Source: Streptococcus sanguinis
GTDB taxonomy: Bacteria > Bacillota > Bacilli > Lactobacillales > Streptococcaceae
Direction of reading: 5' to 3'
DNA length: 64,000 nt
Assembly: GCF_900475275.1 (NCBI RefSeq)
Contig: NZ_LS483364.1
Span: 1,240,001 to 1,304,000, forward strand
A program made the position numbers and the translations under genes. The notes beneath the pieces are model-generated. The model worked only from the letters and a program-made list of their open reading frames with translations. It had not been told where the DNA came from and searched no databases. The stretch's first letter is position 1; the number at the start of each line of letters is the position of its first letter. Below are positions 45,125-55,673 of the stretch, one piece after another.

Positions 45125-45991
45125 TTATTTTTCTACTCGCACACCCTCAGTATCCACCTGAAGCTGGAAGATTTGTCCCTTGAAATTCTGTTTTTGCAGA
45201 AGCTGATAAATCTTCTCTGTCTTGTGCTTAGGCGATAAGACCATGACAGTTGGGCCCGCTCCTGAAATATAGGTTGCATAAGAGCCATTTTTTCTGGCTA
45301 AGAACTTAATATCTGAAAATTCCTTGATCAAAGGTTGACGGTATTTTTCGTGGAACAAATCAGACTCGATTGCCCGACCAGCGATTTTCATATCACCTTT
45401 TAAAAGAGCAGCAATCGCAACATTGGCAATGGAGCTAGCCGCAACAGCTTCCTTGTAAGAAAGCCGATTTGGTAAGACTTGGCGGCTCTCTACTGTCCGA
45501 AGCTCATAGTCCGGGATATAGGCGATGAAGTCTGCGTCCGGAAAGTCCGCCACCACAGCAGACACCTGATTTCTAGATGAGCTAGATACGACCAAATTAC
45601 CATAAATCGCCGGCGCAACATTGTCAGGATGTCCTTCAATCTTGGTAGCGATTTTCAGTTTCTGATAATCCGACAAATTAAGGTGAGCCAGCTCGTTAGC
45701 CAATTCAATGCCAGCCACAATGACCGAGCTAGAAGACCCAAGCCCGCGAGCCAATGGAATATCACTGGTCATTTTCAAACGGCGCGGCTGAATATCTGGA
45801 GCCAACTGCAGCGCAATCTTAACCAGTAAATTGCGTCGGTCCTTAGGAATTCTCGGATTGAGGTCATGTTCAATCACCCACTCCTGACTTTCTTCCAAGA
45901 CTTCAATTTCCAAATATTTTGACAGAGCTACCCCAACGGAGTCAAAGCCAGGACCGATATTGGCACTGGTCGCCGGTACAATAATTTTCAT
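45125..45991 (-). CDS. thrB: Homoserine kinase
   Basis: Phosphorylates homoserine on the way to threonine. A 288-residue GHMP kinase: N-terminal [16 protein letters not shown], the ATP-binding [16 protein letters not shown] near 80-95, and the C-terminal [10 protein letters not shown] motif 3. It lies 1 base after hom. Threonine synthase is not in the window. Confidence 0.96.
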   Translation of the reverse strand: MKIIVPATSANIGPGFDSVGVALSKYLEIEVLEESQEWVIEHDLNPRIPKDRRNLLVKIALQLAPDIQPRRLKMTSDIPLARGLGSSSSVIVAGIELANELAHLNLSDYQKLKIATKIEGHPDNVAPAIYGNLVVSSSSRNQVSAVVADFPDADFIAYIPDYELRTVESRQVLPNRLSYKEAVAASSIANVAIAALLKGDMKIAGRAIESDLFHEKYRQPLIKEFSDIKFLARKNGSYATYISGAGPTVMVLSPKHKTEKIYQLLQKQNFKGQIFQLQVDTEGVRVEK

Positions 45992-45992
45992 C

Positions 45993-47279
45993 TTAATCTC
46001 CTAATACTTTGAAGGTATTGAGCAAGTCAAACTCAGCAACTTCTTTGAGCTTAGCAGTGACATTTTCCAGCTGTGTCTTGCTGACAGCATGGGTAATAAT
46101 CACCACGCGAGCCTTCTCACCATCTGTACCTTCCTGCAGAATCTGCTTAAAGGAAATATCCTCAGCATTGAAAATCTCAGCCAAATGCAGAACTTGACCT
46201 TTAGAATCAGGTGCCAAGATAGAGAAGTAATAGCTGCTCTTCACATCTTCTGGCTTAGCTAGCACAAGCTCACGGCTGAATTCATTAAAGGCCTTGCCAA
46301 CTGTTCCTTCATTCAAACGGCGGCTGATACGGACAATATCTGCCACAACACTAGTTGCGGTTGGTTTTTGACCTGCTCCTGGTCCGTAGTACATGGATTC
46401 TCCGATGCCGATGGATTCGACAAAGACGGCGTTCATTACCCCATTGACACTAGCCAAAGGATGCGCTTTAGGCAAAAATGTTGGAGCTACTTCTGCTGCA
46501 ATACCTGATGCTGTTTCTTCAATAGAACCAACCAGCTTGACTACATAGCCCAAATCTTGAGCAACAGCCACATCTTCTGGTGTGATATTTCGAATTCCCT
46601 GATGTCCCACATCTTCAAACTTAACATTCATACCAAAAGCGAACTGACTAAGAATGACCATCTTGTAAGCCGCATCAATGCCATCTACGTCATTGGTTGG
46701 GTCGCTTTCAGCAAAACCAAGACGCTGTGCTTCAGCAAGAGCATCTTCATAAGACCAACCCTCTTCCACCATCTTGGTCATCATAAAGTTAGAGGTTCCA
46801 TTGACGACACCCAAGATACGGGTAATTTTGTCAGAAGCCAATGAATTAACCAAGGTACGGAGGATTGGAATTCCACCGGCAACAGCTGCTTCATAATAGA
46901 GAGCTACATTTTGCTTTTGAGCAATTTCCAGCAACTCTGCTCCGTGAACAGCCAGCAAGTCCTTATTAGCTGTTACCACATGTTTGCCAGCTTCAAGAGC
47001 ACGAGTGATGAACGTTTTCGCTGGCTCGATTCGTCCCATCAATTCTACAACGATGGTAATTTCAGAATCCTTCAGAATTTCTTCAACATTTGTGACAAAG
47101 TTAAAGTCATTTCCAGCTGCTAAAAGACGATCTTTTTCGGCATCGTCCTTGACCAAGACTTTAGCAACCTCAATCTCTGAATGAGCCGCTTGAACGATTT
47201 TTTCTCCATTTTCTTTCAGCAAAAAAGGCACACCGCTGGCCACTGTTCCAAAACCAAGTAAAGCTATTTTAATAGACAT
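45993..47279 (-). CDS. hom: Homoserine dehydrogenase
   Basis: Reduces aspartate semialdehyde to homoserine, the branch to threonine and methionine. The 428 residues contain the NAD(P)-binding [11 protein letters not shown], the catalytic core [12 protein letters not shown] with [12 protein letters not shown], and a C-terminal ACT domain (about 350-428) that normally senses threonine. Cotranscribed with thrB. No T-box or other leader is visible in the 140 bases upstream. Confidence 0.96.
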   Translation of the reverse strand: MSIKIALLGFGTVASGVPFLLKENGEKIVQAAHSEIEVAKVLVKDDAEKDRLLAAGNDFNFVTNVEEILKDSEITIVVELMGRIEPAKTFITRALEAGKHVVTANKDLLAVHGAELLEIAQKQNVALYYEAAVAGGIPILRTLVNSLASDKITRILGVVNGTSNFMMTKMVEEGWSYEDALAEAQRLGFAESDPTNDVDGIDAAYKMVILSQFAFGMNVKFEDVGHQGIRNITPEDVAVAQDLGYVVKLVGSIEETASGIAAEVAPTFLPKAHPLASVNGVMNAVFVESIGIGESMYYGPGAGQKPTATSVVADIVRISRRLNEGTVGKAFNEFSRELVLAKPEDVKSSYYFSILAPDSKGQVLHLAEIFNAEDISFKQILQEGTDGEKARVVIITHAVSKTQLENVTAKLKEVAEFDLLNTFKVLGD

Positions 47280-47360
47280 GAAGCACTCCTTGAAAATTTC
47301 TTGTATAAAAAATATTATAACAAAATTATAAAAAAATGCCTACAAAACTACTTCTTTATT

Positions 47361-47369
47361 TGTTATAAT
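47361..47369 (+). promoter_or_regulatory. Extended -10 promoter of the deacetylase gene
   Basis: TGTTATAAT with TATAAT at 47364-47369, 50 bases before the ATG; AAAGGAGA precedes the ATG. Confidence 0.6.
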
Positions 47370-47419
47370 AGATGTAAATTTCCGCAAGGAATTGTAATTT
47401 TTTAAAAAAAGGAGATATT

Positions 47420-48385
47420 ATGACAGGAAAACACCGAGGAAATCGCATGCAGCAACGCAAAGCTAGAAAAAGAGCTATTTTGCTTTCTTTAACGAGTTTA
47501 TTACTTTTTCTTGTCTTGATTGTAGGTGGCTTTTCTTTACTAGCCAAGCTGCAAAACTCGCACAATCAAAAAGAAGCTAATAACGTATCAACGAACCAGG
47601 TTAATACTTCATCTAAAACTTCGTCAGCACCGACTCGGGAAAAAAAGACAACTTCGGATGACAACAGTAAAGACAAAGTCAAATGGGTCAAGCAAGACCA
47701 GCCAGTTCAAGTTCCTATCTTGATGTATCATGCCATTCACGTCATGGACCCATCAGAAGCAGCTAATGCTGGTTTGATTGTAGATCCAGCTACATTTGAA
47801 AGCCATCTGAAAGCCTTGAAAGACGCAGGCTACTATCCACTAACACCGGCAGAAGCATACAAGGTACTGACGGAGAATGTCTTGCCAGAAAATAAAAAAG
47901 TCGTCTGGCTGACCTTCGATGATAGTTTAAGGGATTTCTATACTAATGCCTTTCCACTTCTCCAGAAATATGACATGAAAGCAACCAATAATGTCATTAC
48001 TGGATTTGTTCAAGCAGGTCGTGAAGATATGCTGACACTGGATGAGATAAAGGAAATGAAGGACAAAGGCATGTCCTTTGAAGACCACACTGTCAACCAT
48101 CCTGACCTCTCAGCAACTGCAGAAGACCAACAAAAAATTGAGTTAAAAGATTCTAAGTCTTACTTAGACAAAGAACTGTCTCAAACCACAACAACTGTTG
48201 CCTATCCATCTGGACGATACAGTGATGCAACCTTGCAGATTGCTGAAAGCCTTGGTTACAAGATGGGACTGACAACCAATAACGGTCTAGCCTCCCTATC
48301 CAATGGCTTGCTCACACTCAACCGAGTACGCGTTAACCCAACCACTACTGCAGAAGACCTGCTAAATGAAATCGCAACAAACTAA
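47420..48385 (+). CDS. Membrane-anchored polysaccharide deacetylase (NodB domain)
   Basis: Probably deacetylates a surface polysaccharide or peptidoglycan GlcNAc. The 321 residues have a basic cytoplasmic N-terminus, one anchor helix (about 17-37), a Ser/Thr/Lys linker (about 40-95), and a NodB domain. Motif 1 is LTFDDSLRD (about 167-175, Ser in place of the usual Gly after DD), motif 2 is DHTVNHPDLS with both metal His, and VAYPSGRY follows near 258. It resembles PgdA-type enzymes that protect against lysozyme, but the substrate is not certain. Single gene with its own promoter and terminator. Confidence 0.82.
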   Translation: MTGKHRGNRMQQRKARKRAILLSLTSLLLFLVLIVGGFSLLAKLQNSHNQKEANNVSTNQVNTSSKTSSAPTREKKTTSDDNSKDKVKWVKQDQPVQVPILMYHAIHVMDPSEAANAGLIVDPATFESHLKALKDAGYYPLTPAEAYKVLTENVLPENKKVVWLTFDDSLRDFYTNAFPLLQKYDMKATNNVITGFVQAGREDMLTLDEIKEMKDKGMSFEDHTVNHPDLSATAEDQQKIELKDSKSYLDKELSQTTTTVAYPSGRYSDATLQIAESLGYKMGLTTNNGLASLSNGLLTLNRVRVNPTTTAEDLLNEIATN

Positions 48386-48391
48386 AATCTT

Positions 48392-48423
48392 AAAAAGCTT
48401 GCTTCACCTGAAGCAGGCTTTTT
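48392..48423 (+). terminator. Terminator after the deacetylase gene
   Basis: AAAAAGC-TTGCTTCA pairs with TGAAGCA-GGCTTTTT (15-base arms, one T-G pair), 2-base gap, T run at the end. It starts 6 bases after the stop. Confidence 0.88.
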
Positions 48424-48461
48424 CTATTCCTATGATTATAGCTTCTTTCAAATACCAAAAA

Positions 48462-48485
48462 ACACCAGCTCCAAAGAACTGGTGT
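48462..48485 (-). terminator. Terminator of the nucleoside uptake operon
   Basis: ACACCAG/CTGGTGT stem with a 10-base loop, then TTTTTTGG on the minus strand, 6 bases after the last permease gene. Confidence 0.85.
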
Positions 48486-48491
48486 AAAGGT

Positions 48492-49448
48492 TTATTTAGA
48501 CTTGATATAGTTGATACCATCCGCTTTCGGAGCAACAGCTTTACCAAAGAATGCCGCAAGCACTACAATCGTCAATACGTAAGGCGCAATCTGCAGATAA
48601 ACCGTTGGAACACTTGAAAGCAATGGCAATTGGTTCCCGATAACCGCCAAACTTTGGGAAGCTCCAAAGAAGAGACTCGCCAACATGGCACCAATAGGAC
48701 TCCATTTACCAAAAATCATAGCTGCCAAGGCGATAAATCCTGGACCTACGATAGTTGTCACAGCAAAGTTAACAGAGATTGACTGAGCATAAATAGCTCC
48801 GCCAATACCACCGAGTAATCCAGAGATCATGACACCACAATAACGCATGAGATAAACATTGATCCCCAAGGTATCTGCCGCCTGCGGATGCTCTCCGACT
48901 GAGCGAAGACGCAGTCCAAATTTGGTCTTAAACATGACAAACCAAGCGAGGAAAGAGAAAGCAATAGCAAGATAACCAACCAAGCTTGTATGCTTGAAGA
49001 AAATGTCTCCCAAGACTGGAATATCAGACAGGACAGGGAAATTAAACTTCCCGAATGAACGCTGAATGTTATCCGTTTGTCCCTTGTTATAAATAGCTTT
49101 AACAAGGAAAATTGCCAAGGCTGGCGCCAGCAAGTTCAGCACTGTACCACTCACAACGTGGTCCGCACGGAAAGTAATAGTTGCCACAGCATGGATAAGA
49201 GAGAAGACAACTCCGACCAAACCAGCAGCAATCAAAGAAAGCCACGGAGTCGCACTACCAAAACTCTTCTCGAAAGTCAGGTTAAAGAGAACGCCTGTAA
49301 AAGCCCCCATAACCATGATTCCTTCCAAGCCGACATTAACCACACCAGCGTGTTCAGAGTAAGCCCCGCCAATACTTGTGAAAATCAAGGGAGCCGCATA
49401 AATCAGCATAGATGATACTAATAAACTTAATACCGTTACAATATTCAT
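48492..49448 (-). CDS. Nucleoside ABC transporter permease (NupQ/YufQ-like)
   Basis: A 318-residue integral membrane permease of the BPD_transp_2 family with about nine helices; the conserved region GGIGGAIYAQSISVNF sits near 205. With the other permease, ATPase and BMP lipoprotein upstream it forms an importer of purine and pyrimidine nucleosides, as shown for related Bacillus and Lactococcus systems. It lies 1 base after the first permease gene and ends the operon. Confidence 0.9.
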   Translation of the reverse strand: MNIVTVLSLLVSSMLIYAAPLIFTSIGGAYSEHAGVVNVGLEGIMVMGAFTGVLFNLTFEKSFGSATPWLSLIAAGLVGVVFSLIHAVATITFRADHVVSGTVLNLLAPALAIFLVKAIYNKGQTDNIQRSFGKFNFPVLSDIPVLGDIFFKHTSLVGYLAIAFSFLAWFVMFKTKFGLRLRSVGEHPQAADTLGINVYLMRYCGVMISGLLGGIGGAIYAQSISVNFAVTTIVGPGFIALAAMIFGKWSPIGAMLASLFFGASQSLAVIGNQLPLLSSVPTVYLQIAPYVLTIVVLAAFFGKAVAPKADGINYIKSK

Positions 49449-49449
49449 C

Positions 49450-50544
49450 CTAGTTTCCCTCCTTCACTTTTTTAGCTTCCTGGCGACGATTTTTAAGGAA
49501 ATCAAAGATTGTCATACCTGTCATACGCTCAATCAGATAGTGCGCACTGACAAAGAAGATGATAGAAGCTGTTACGATGTTTACAAGTTCTGTTGGAATC
49601 TGAGCCACGTTCATACCTGGAGCACCAACGCTCAGAACCGCAAAGAGGAAGGCTGCAAAGAGGATTCCAATTGGAGAATTGGCTGCCAAGAGACTTACCG
49701 CCATACCATTGAAACCAACACTCAAGGAACTTCCTTGAACAAAGACATTCTGATAAGTTCCAAGTCCTTCTACAACTCCTCCAAGTCCTGCAAGAGCACC
49801 TGAAATAATCATAGATACGATAATAGTACGCTTAGATGACATCCCTGCATACTCAGATGCATTTGGATTAAGCCCTACAGCACGAATTTCAAAACCAAGT
49901 GTTGTTTTCTTAAGCAAGTACCAAATAACCACTACTGCAATCAAGGCAAAGAAGATACCGATATTCATACGAGAGTTAGATGTAAGGCTTCTCAACCACT
50001 CTGTTTGATAAATCGCATTGGCACTGACACGCTTACTAGAGTCAACACTCTGCATCACAGATTCTGGGAAACTATGAATAAGGGCATTTCCAACAAAAAG
50101 AACAATATAGTTCATCATAATGGTTACGATAACTTCACTCGTTCCCAGATAAGCGCGTAGAATTCCTGGAATAGCACCAACAATACCACCAGCTACTGCT
50201 GCAATGACTACAGTCGCCAATAACATCAAAGGACGAGGTAAATTAGGGAAGGAAAGTGCAAACCAACCAGCCAAAATCCAGCCAGCTAAGGCTTGACCAG
50301 GAAGCCCAACATTAAAGAATCCAGCCCGGCTAGCTACAGCAAAGCCCAAACCAATGAGAATCAGAGGTCCCATCGCACGAGAAATCTCACCCAAACTTCT
50401 CAAAGAACCAAAAGCTGTTTTAAAGAGGGATTCATACCCCCAGATAGCATCATAACCAAAGATGGCCATGACAACCGCTCCTAATAAAATCCCTAGAAGA
50501 ACTGAGATTAAAGGAACCGCAATCTGTTGTGTTTTTTTAGACAT
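49450..50544 (-). CDS. Nucleoside ABC transporter permease (NupP/YufP-like)
   Basis: A 364-residue permease subunit, BPD_transp_2 family, with about ten helices; it contains VGLPGQALAGWILAGW and ALAGLGGVVEGLG. The frame continues upstream, but the ATG at 50544 (MSKKTQQIAV) has GAAGGGAG in front and lies 8 bases inside the end of the ATPase gene, so it is coupled to it. Confidence 0.9.
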   Translation of the reverse strand: MSKKTQQIAVPLISVLLGILLGAVVMAIFGYDAIWGYESLFKTAFGSLRSLGEISRAMGPLILIGLGFAVASRAGFFNVGLPGQALAGWILAGWFALSFPNLPRPLMLLATVVIAAVAGGIVGAIPGILRAYLGTSEVIVTIMMNYIVLFVGNALIHSFPESVMQSVDSSKRVSANAIYQTEWLRSLTSNSRMNIGIFFALIAVVVIWYLLKKTTLGFEIRAVGLNPNASEYAGMSSKRTIIVSMIISGALAGLGGVVEGLGTYQNVFVQGSSLSVGFNGMAVSLLAANSPIGILFAAFLFAVLSVGAPGMNVAQIPTELVNIVTASIIFFVSAHYLIERMTGMTIFDFLKNRRQEAKKVKEGN

Positions 50545-52072
50545 TTGAAGCTCCCTTCTGAATCTTACCACCGGCCATGAGAATACCAAGCTCTTGCTTA
50601 TTAGTTTCCTCTGGAGTTACAATTCCCTGAATCTTACCATCGTGGATAACGGCGATTCTATCAGAAACATTGAGGATTTCGTCTAGCTCAAAGCTAACAA
50701 CGAGGACAGCCTTACCTTGAGTCCGCGCTTCAATCAAACGTTTATGAATGTATTCAATAGCTCCCACGTCAAGTCCGCGAGTTGGCTGACTGACAATCAG
50801 AAGGTCTGGATCACGGTCCACTTCCCGAGCAATGATAGCTTTCTGCTGGTTTCCTCCTGAAAGAGCTGAAGCAGGTACATATTCGCTAGCCGCCCGAACA
50901 TCAAATTCATCCATCAACTTGCGTGCGTAAGAATAAATGTTACCGTAATTCAGGATTCCATTTTTACTGAGCGGTTCTTTATAGTAAGTCTGTAGAGCAA
51001 TATTTTCAGAAATGGACATTGCCAGGACTAAACCATCACGGTGGCGGTCTTCAGGAACGTGGCTGACTTTCATTTCAGTTATCTGCCGCGGCTGCTTACC
51101 AATAATAGACTGGTTCTTAATTGTAATCTCGCCAGAGCTAGCTTTTCTAAGGCCTGTAATAGCCTGAATCAGCTCGGTTTGACCATTGCCATCAATACCA
51201 GCAATACCAACAATCTCACCAGCTCGGACATCAAGAAAAAGTCCCTTAACAGCTGGAACACCACGGTTTTCTTCAACAACAAGATCTTTGATTGACAAGA
51301 CAGTTTCTTGAGGATTAGCAGGCTCTTTCGCAGTCTTGAAGGAAACAGCTCGTCCCACCATCATTTCAGCCAGATCTTGGTTAGTTGCACCAGCGATTTC
51401 AACTGTTTCAATGGATTTTCCGCGACGAATAACCGTTACGCGGTCAGAAACTGCCCGAATCTCATCCAACTTGTGAGTGATAAGAATGATAGACTTTCCT
51501 TCTTTGACCAGATTCTTCATGATTTTCATCAATTCATCGATCTCAGCTGGCGTCAGAACGGCTGTCGGCTCGTCAAAGATGAGAATGTCCGCCCCACGAT
51601 AAAGAGTTTTCAGAATCTCAACCCGCTGCTGGGCACCGACAGAAATATCTTCAATCTTAGCAGATGGATCAACTGCCAAGCCGTATTTCTCAGAAAGTTC
51701 CTTAATTTCTTTAGCGGCACCTTTCAAGTCCAACACACCATTTTTTGTGATTTCACTTCCAAGGATGATATTTTCAGCGACAGTAAATGCTTCAACAAGC
51801 ATAAAGTGCTGGTGCACCATCCCGATACCAAGTGAGGCCGCCTTTGATGGAGAATCCAGTTTAACTGACTTTCCATTCACTACAATCTCACCGCTGGTCG
51901 GCTCAAGCAGGCCAGCCAGCATATTCATCAAGGTTGACTTGCCGGCACCATTTTCTCCCAAAAGAGCGTGAATTTCACCTTTTCTGAGTTCCAAATTGAT
52001 TTTATCATTGGCTACAAATTCACCAAAAATCTTGGTAATTTCTCGCATTTCAATGACATTTTCATGTGTCAT
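50537..52072 (-). CDS. Nucleoside ABC transporter ATP-binding protein (NupO/YufO-like)
   Basis: A 511-residue tandem ATPase. The N-terminal cassette has a full Walker A GENGAGKST (about 38-46) and DEPTAVLTP. The C-terminal cassette has a degenerate Walker A GIDGNGQTE (no GKS/T) but keeps the signature LSGGNQQK, the usual asymmetry of RbsA-type sugar and nucleoside importers. It follows the lipoprotein gene after a terminator-like hairpin, which should lower its level relative to the binding protein. Confidence 0.92.
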   Translation of the reverse strand: MTHENVIEMREITKIFGEFVANDKINLELRKGEIHALLGENGAGKSTLMNMLAGLLEPTSGEIVVNGKSVKLDSPSKAASLGIGMVHQHFMLVEAFTVAENIILGSEITKNGVLDLKGAAKEIKELSEKYGLAVDPSAKIEDISVGAQQRVEILKTLYRGADILIFDEPTAVLTPAEIDELMKIMKNLVKEGKSIILITHKLDEIRAVSDRVTVIRRGKSIETVEIAGATNQDLAEMMVGRAVSFKTAKEPANPQETVLSIKDLVVEENRGVPAVKGLFLDVRAGEIVGIAGIDGNGQTELIQAITGLRKASSGEITIKNQSIIGKQPRQITEMKVSHVPEDRHRDGLVLAMSISENIALQTYYKEPLSKNGILNYGNIYSYARKLMDEFDVRAASEYVPASALSGGNQQKAIIAREVDRDPDLLIVSQPTRGLDVGAIEYIHKRLIEARTQGKAVLVVSFELDEILNVSDRIAVIHDGKIQGIVTPEETNKQELGILMAGGKIQKGASNV

Positions 52073-52175
52073 GGCTCTTTCCTTTCCAGAATTTCATTTT
52101 ATTTCAATAAAATTTACTAGCACAGCCAGTGCTAATAAATTCTATTGACACAAAGGCGTCTCAATTTCAAAAAGA

Positions 52176-52200
52176 AGCGACCCTACACGGTCGGATCGCT
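52176..52200 (-). terminator. Intra-operon terminator/attenuator after the BMP lipoprotein gene
   Basis: Eight-bp stem AGCGATCC/GGGTCGCT with one T-G pair and a 9-base loop, then TCTTTTTG on the minus strand. It lies 11 bases after the lipoprotein stop and before the ATPase gene; partial read-through would give excess binding protein. Confidence 0.7.
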
Positions 52201-52211
52201 CTTAAATTGTT

Positions 52212-53267
52212 TTATTTGTCAGGAACAGTGATGCTGCCGTCAAGGATTTTTGCTTTCGCTTCTTCAACGGCTTTTTTCGCATCTTCTGACAGGTTTGTAG
52301 TTGTCAAGTCAACTCCACCGTCTTTCAGACCGAAGGTTGTAGTTTTACCGCCTGGGAATTTACCTTTAGCAGTTTGGTTAGCAATGTCTTGGACAGTCTT
52401 ACCAACTTGTTTCAAGCTTGATGCCAAAACAAAGTTAGATTCTTTACCATCTTTAGACTTGTATTTACCTTCTTCAGTTTGATCACGGTCAACACCGAGT
52501 ACCCAAACTTTTTCATCTTCATTTCTTGTTTCGTTGATTGACTTAGCTTCGTTAAATACTCCAGCACCAGTTCCACCAGCAACTTGGTAAACCACGTCTG
52601 CACCTGCAGCATATTGAGCAGCAGCAATTGTTTTACCTTTAGCAGCATCACCAAATGAGCCAGCATAGTCTACTTGAATCTTGATAGACGGGTCAACTGA
52701 TTTCACGCCAGCTTCGAAACCTTTTTCAAAACGTGTGATAACAGCGCCTTCTATACCACCTATAAAACCAACTTGTTTTGTCTTAGTAGTTTTTGCAGCA
52801 GCAACACCAGCAAGGTAAGCAGCTTCATTGTCAGCAAAAATAGCTGAAGCAACATTCTCTTTTCCTTCGATAACATCATCGACAATAACATAATTGATGT
52901 CTGTGTTATCTTGGGCAGCAGATTCAACCGCATCACGAAGGGCAAATCCGATACCATATACTAAATTATAACCATCCGTAGCAGCTTGGTTTAGGTTATT
53001 CGCATATTGAGACTCATCATTAGACTGATAGTAAGTAAAACCATTATCTTTAGAAAGACCGTTTTCTTTACCCCAAGCTTGCAGACCTTCCCATGCAGAC
53101 TGGTTAAATGACTTATCATCAACACCGCCAGTATCAGTTACGATAGCAGCCTTCAAATCAGTTTTCGCGTTTGAAGAATCTGAGCGAGAAGCACGGTTTC
53201 CACATGCAGCAAGTCCGAATGCTGCGACAGTTGCTAGACCAAGACCTAGCCATTGTTTTTTGTTCAT
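52212..53267 (-). CDS. BMP-family nucleoside-binding lipoprotein
   Basis: Surface receptor of the nucleoside importer, 351 residues. The lipobox LAAC puts Cys at about 22; mature sequence follows with VTDTGGVDDKSFNQSAWEG, the BMP/PnrA family N-terminus, and later VGFIGGIEG. The ATG at 53267 has AGGAGG at ideal spacing; the frame is open 13 codons further but without such a site. PnrA relatives bind guanosine, inosine or other nucleosides; the salvage genes upstream (cdd, pdp, deoC) suggest pyrimidine nucleosides as well. Confidence 0.93.
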   Translation of the reverse strand: MNKKQWLGLGLATVAAFGLAACGNRASRSDSSNAKTDLKAAIVTDTGGVDDKSFNQSAWEGLQAWGKENGLSKDNGFTYYQSNDESQYANNLNQAATDGYNLVYGIGFALRDAVESAAQDNTDINYVIVDDVIEGKENVASAIFADNEAAYLAGVAAAKTTKTKQVGFIGGIEGAVITRFEKGFEAGVKSVDPSIKIQVDYAGSFGDAAKGKTIAAAQYAAGADVVYQVAGGTGAGVFNEAKSINETRNEDEKVWVLGVDRDQTEEGKYKSKDGKESNFVLASSLKQVGKTVQDIANQTAKGKFPGGKTTTFGLKDGGVDLTTTNLSEDAKKAVEEAKAKILDGSITVPDK

Positions 53268-53338
53268 TTCTGAACCTCCTAAATAAGATGTGCAACACAG
53301 TTGCAAGTTTGAGTTTGGTCAAATGACCGATAACAGAC

Positions 53339-53728
53339 TTATGTTAAATCTGTAAAAGAATATGGAAGTAATTCCTTGACCGTCATCACGACCGTCGATT
53401 TATCTTTAGCGACCAAGGTCACTTTTAGATCCTCAGCAAAAAATTCTGCCATTACTTGGCGGCAGGCACCACAGGGTGATATGGGTTTTTCCGTCTCACC
53501 ATAGACAATCAGCTCCTCAAAGTCTAAAACTCCTTCTGAAACTGCCTTAAATATAGCTGTCCGCTCTCCGCAGTTGGTCAAGCCAAAACTGGCATTTTCA
53601 ACATTAACACCAGTAAATATCCGTCCGTCTTTAGCGACCAAAACTGCTCCGATGGGGAAATGAGAATAGGGAACATAAGCATTTTTGCTGGCTTGGACAG
53701 CCAAGTCAATCAACTCAGTAGTCGCCAC
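53339..53728 (-). CDS. cdd: Cytidine deaminase
   Basis: Deaminates cytidine and deoxycytidine to uridine and deoxyuridine. The 129 residues form a homotetrameric-type enzyme. The first zinc Cys and catalytic Glu are in NCGERTAIF near 55, the other two zinc Cys in PCGACRQV near 88. The start is GTG with GGGAG about 9 bases upstream, inside the end of deoC (14-base overlap). Confidence 0.95.
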   Translation of the reverse strand: MATTELIDLAVQASKNAYVPYSHFPIGAVLVAKDGRIFTGVNVENASFGLTNCGERTAIFKAVSEGVLDFEELIVYGETEKPISPCGACRQVMAEFFAEDLKVTLVAKDKSTVVMTVKELLPYSFTDLT

Positions 53729-54377
53729 TAGCTTCTTCTCCCTTCATAATTGCCACACCGGCTGAAGTTCCAATCCGAGTCGCACCTGCTTCAATAAAGG
53801 CCAGCGCATCTTCATAAGAACGAGCACCGCCAGAAGCCTTGACGCCCATGTCAGGACCAACTGTTTTTCTCATAAGGGCAACATCTTCGACTGTCGCACC
53901 GCCAGTTGAAAATCCCGTAGAAGTCTTAACAAAATCAGCTCCAGCTTTCTGAGCTAATTGGCAGGCCTTAACCTTTTCCTCATCTGTCAGTAGGCAAGTT
54001 TCCAGAATTACCTTGACCAAGGTACCGTTAGCAGCTTCTACAACTGCACGGATGTCTCGCTCTACCAAATCATAATTTTTAGACTTTAGAGCGCCGACAT
54101 TGATAACCATATCCACTTCACCCGCACCCTTTTGGATTGCGTCCTTCGTTTCAAAAGCTTTCACATCGGAAGTGTTGGCTCCTAAAGGAAAACCAATTGG
54201 CACACAAACCTTGACCTCTGAGCCTTTTAGCTGCTCCGCAGCAAACTCTATCCAGGTTGGATTGACACAGATACTGGCAAAATCATAAACTTTTGCTTCT
54301 TCAATTAACTTCAGAATCTGCTCTTCTGACGCTTCTGGTTTTAAAAGCGTATGGTCTATGTATTTGTTTAATTTCAT
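53715..54377 (-). CDS. deoC: Deoxyribose-phosphate aldolase
   Basis: Cleaves deoxyribose 5-phosphate to glyceraldehyde 3-phosphate and acetaldehyde, draining deoxynucleosides into glycolysis. A 220-residue TIM barrel with the Schiff-base Lys in [14 protein letters not shown] near 155 and the helper Lys in [11 protein letters not shown] near 182. It is 17 bases after pdp and overlaps cdd. Confidence 0.96.
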   Translation of the reverse strand: MKLNKYIDHTLLKPEASEEQILKLIEEAKVYDFASICVNPTWIEFAAEQLKGSEVKVCVPIGFPLGANTSDVKAFETKDAIQKGAGEVDMVINVGALKSKNYDLVERDIRAVVEAANGTLVKVILETCLLTDEEKVKACQLAQKAGADFVKTSTGFSTGGATVEDVALMRKTVGPDMGVKASGGARSYEDALAFIEAGATRIGTSAGVAIMKGEEASGDY

Positions 54378-54394
54378 GTTAGCTTCTCCTAGAA

Positions 54395-55672
54395 TTAAGC
54401 AATAACCTCGATAATCTCGCTTACTGCAACGCTTTCATCACCTATTTTAACATTTTTTTGAAAATCTGTAACTAGTTCTTGAGAAATTTTTTCATTTGAA
54501 TAAATTTTTGCGAAAACTTCTCCAATTTCGACCCTGTCTCCGACTTTCTTTTCGAAAACAATTCCTGTTTCATAATCTAAGTCGTCAGATTTAACTGCGC
54601 GTCCTGCTCCAAGTCTCATGGCAAAAAGTCCGAACTCCATAGCAGGCAGTTCAGTGATATAACCTGCCTGCTCTGCTTTCACATCTACAATATGAGCTGC
54701 ACTTGATGGACGATAGAGATCTTCCAAGTCACCTCCTTGAGCAGCAATCATAGCTTCAAATTTCTTCAAAGCAGCACCGTTGGTCAGCTGTCCTCTTACT
54801 TCTTCCACCGTTTTCTCAACATCTGCCAGTCCGAGCATAATCTGAGCCAACTCACAAATGAAAGTTGTGATGTCTTCACGACCCCTGCCCTGCAAGATAT
54901 CCAAAGCTTCTAAGATTTCCAGACGATTGCCGATGCTGGTTCCCAAAGGTTGACTCATATCTGTCAGAACAGCTACTGTTTTTCTTCCGACAGCCTTGCC
55001 CAAATCTACCATAGTACGTGCTAGTACACGAGCGTCATCAATATTTTTCATAAAGGCGCCTTCACCAACAGTCACATCCAGAAGTATACTGTCTGCACCA
55101 GCAGCAATTTTCTTACTCATAACAGAGCTAGCTATCAGCGGAATCGTATCAACAGTTGCTGTTACATCTCGCAAGGCATAGAGTAGCTTATCCGCCAACA
55201 CCAACTGATCTGACTGACCGATTACAGATAGGCCGATTTCCTGCACCTGCTTGATAAAGTCTTGCTGACTGCGCTCTACCTGAAATCCTTTAATGGATTC
55301 CAATTTATCAATGGTTCCTCCAGTATGGCCCAACCCGCGGCCGCTCATTTTAGCAACAGGCACACCGAAACTAGCTACCAATGGTACCAAGACCAGAGTT
55401 ACTTTATCACCAACACCGCCAGTAGAATGTTTATCTACTTTTATTCCCGCGATTTCTGACAAGTCAAACTGCTCTCCAGTTCCAACCATGGTCATGGTTA
55501 AATCCGAAATTTCCCGAGTCGTCATGCCCTTAAAATAGACAGCCATTGCAAAGGCTGCCATCTGATAGTCGGGCACCGTCCCGTTCACATAACCCTCAAT
55601 CAGCCACTGAATTTCCTGACTGGTTAGCTCCAGACCGTCTCTCTTCTTTTGGATAATATCTACAGCACGCAT
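54395..55672 (-). CDS. pdp: Pyrimidine-nucleoside phosphorylase
   Basis: Phosphorolyses uridine, thymidine and deoxyuridine to base plus (deoxy)ribose 1-phosphate. The 425 residues carry the thymidine/pyrimidine phosphorylase signature from [19 protein letters not shown] near 110, with [11 protein letters not shown] near 81 as the phosphate site. It starts 1 base after the methyltransferase gene. Its product reaches DeoC after isomerisation by a phosphopentomutase not seen here. Confidence 0.95.
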   Translation of the reverse strand: MRAVDIIQKKRDGLELTSQEIQWLIEGYVNGTVPDYQMAAFAMAVYFKGMTTREISDLTMTMVGTGEQFDLSEIAGIKVDKHSTGGVGDKVTLVLVPLVASFGVPVAKMSGRGLGHTGGTIDKLESIKGFQVERSQQDFIKQVQEIGLSVIGQSDQLVLADKLLYALRDVTATVDTIPLIASSVMSKKIAAGADSILLDVTVGEGAFMKNIDDARVLARTMVDLGKAVGRKTVAVLTDMSQPLGTSIGNRLEILEALDILQGRGREDITTFICELAQIMLGLADVEKTVEEVRGQLTNGAALKKFEAMIAAQGGDLEDLYRPSSAAHIVDVKAEQAGYITELPAMEFGLFAMRLGAGRAVKSDDLDYETGIVFEKKVGDRVEIGEVFAKIYSNEKISQELVTDFQKNVKIGDESVAVSEIIEVIA

Positions 55673-55673
55673 C

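Noticed and set aside
51308..51835. 175-codon open frame on plus
   Set aside because: Antisense to the nucleoside ATPase gene, which has full ABC motifs.
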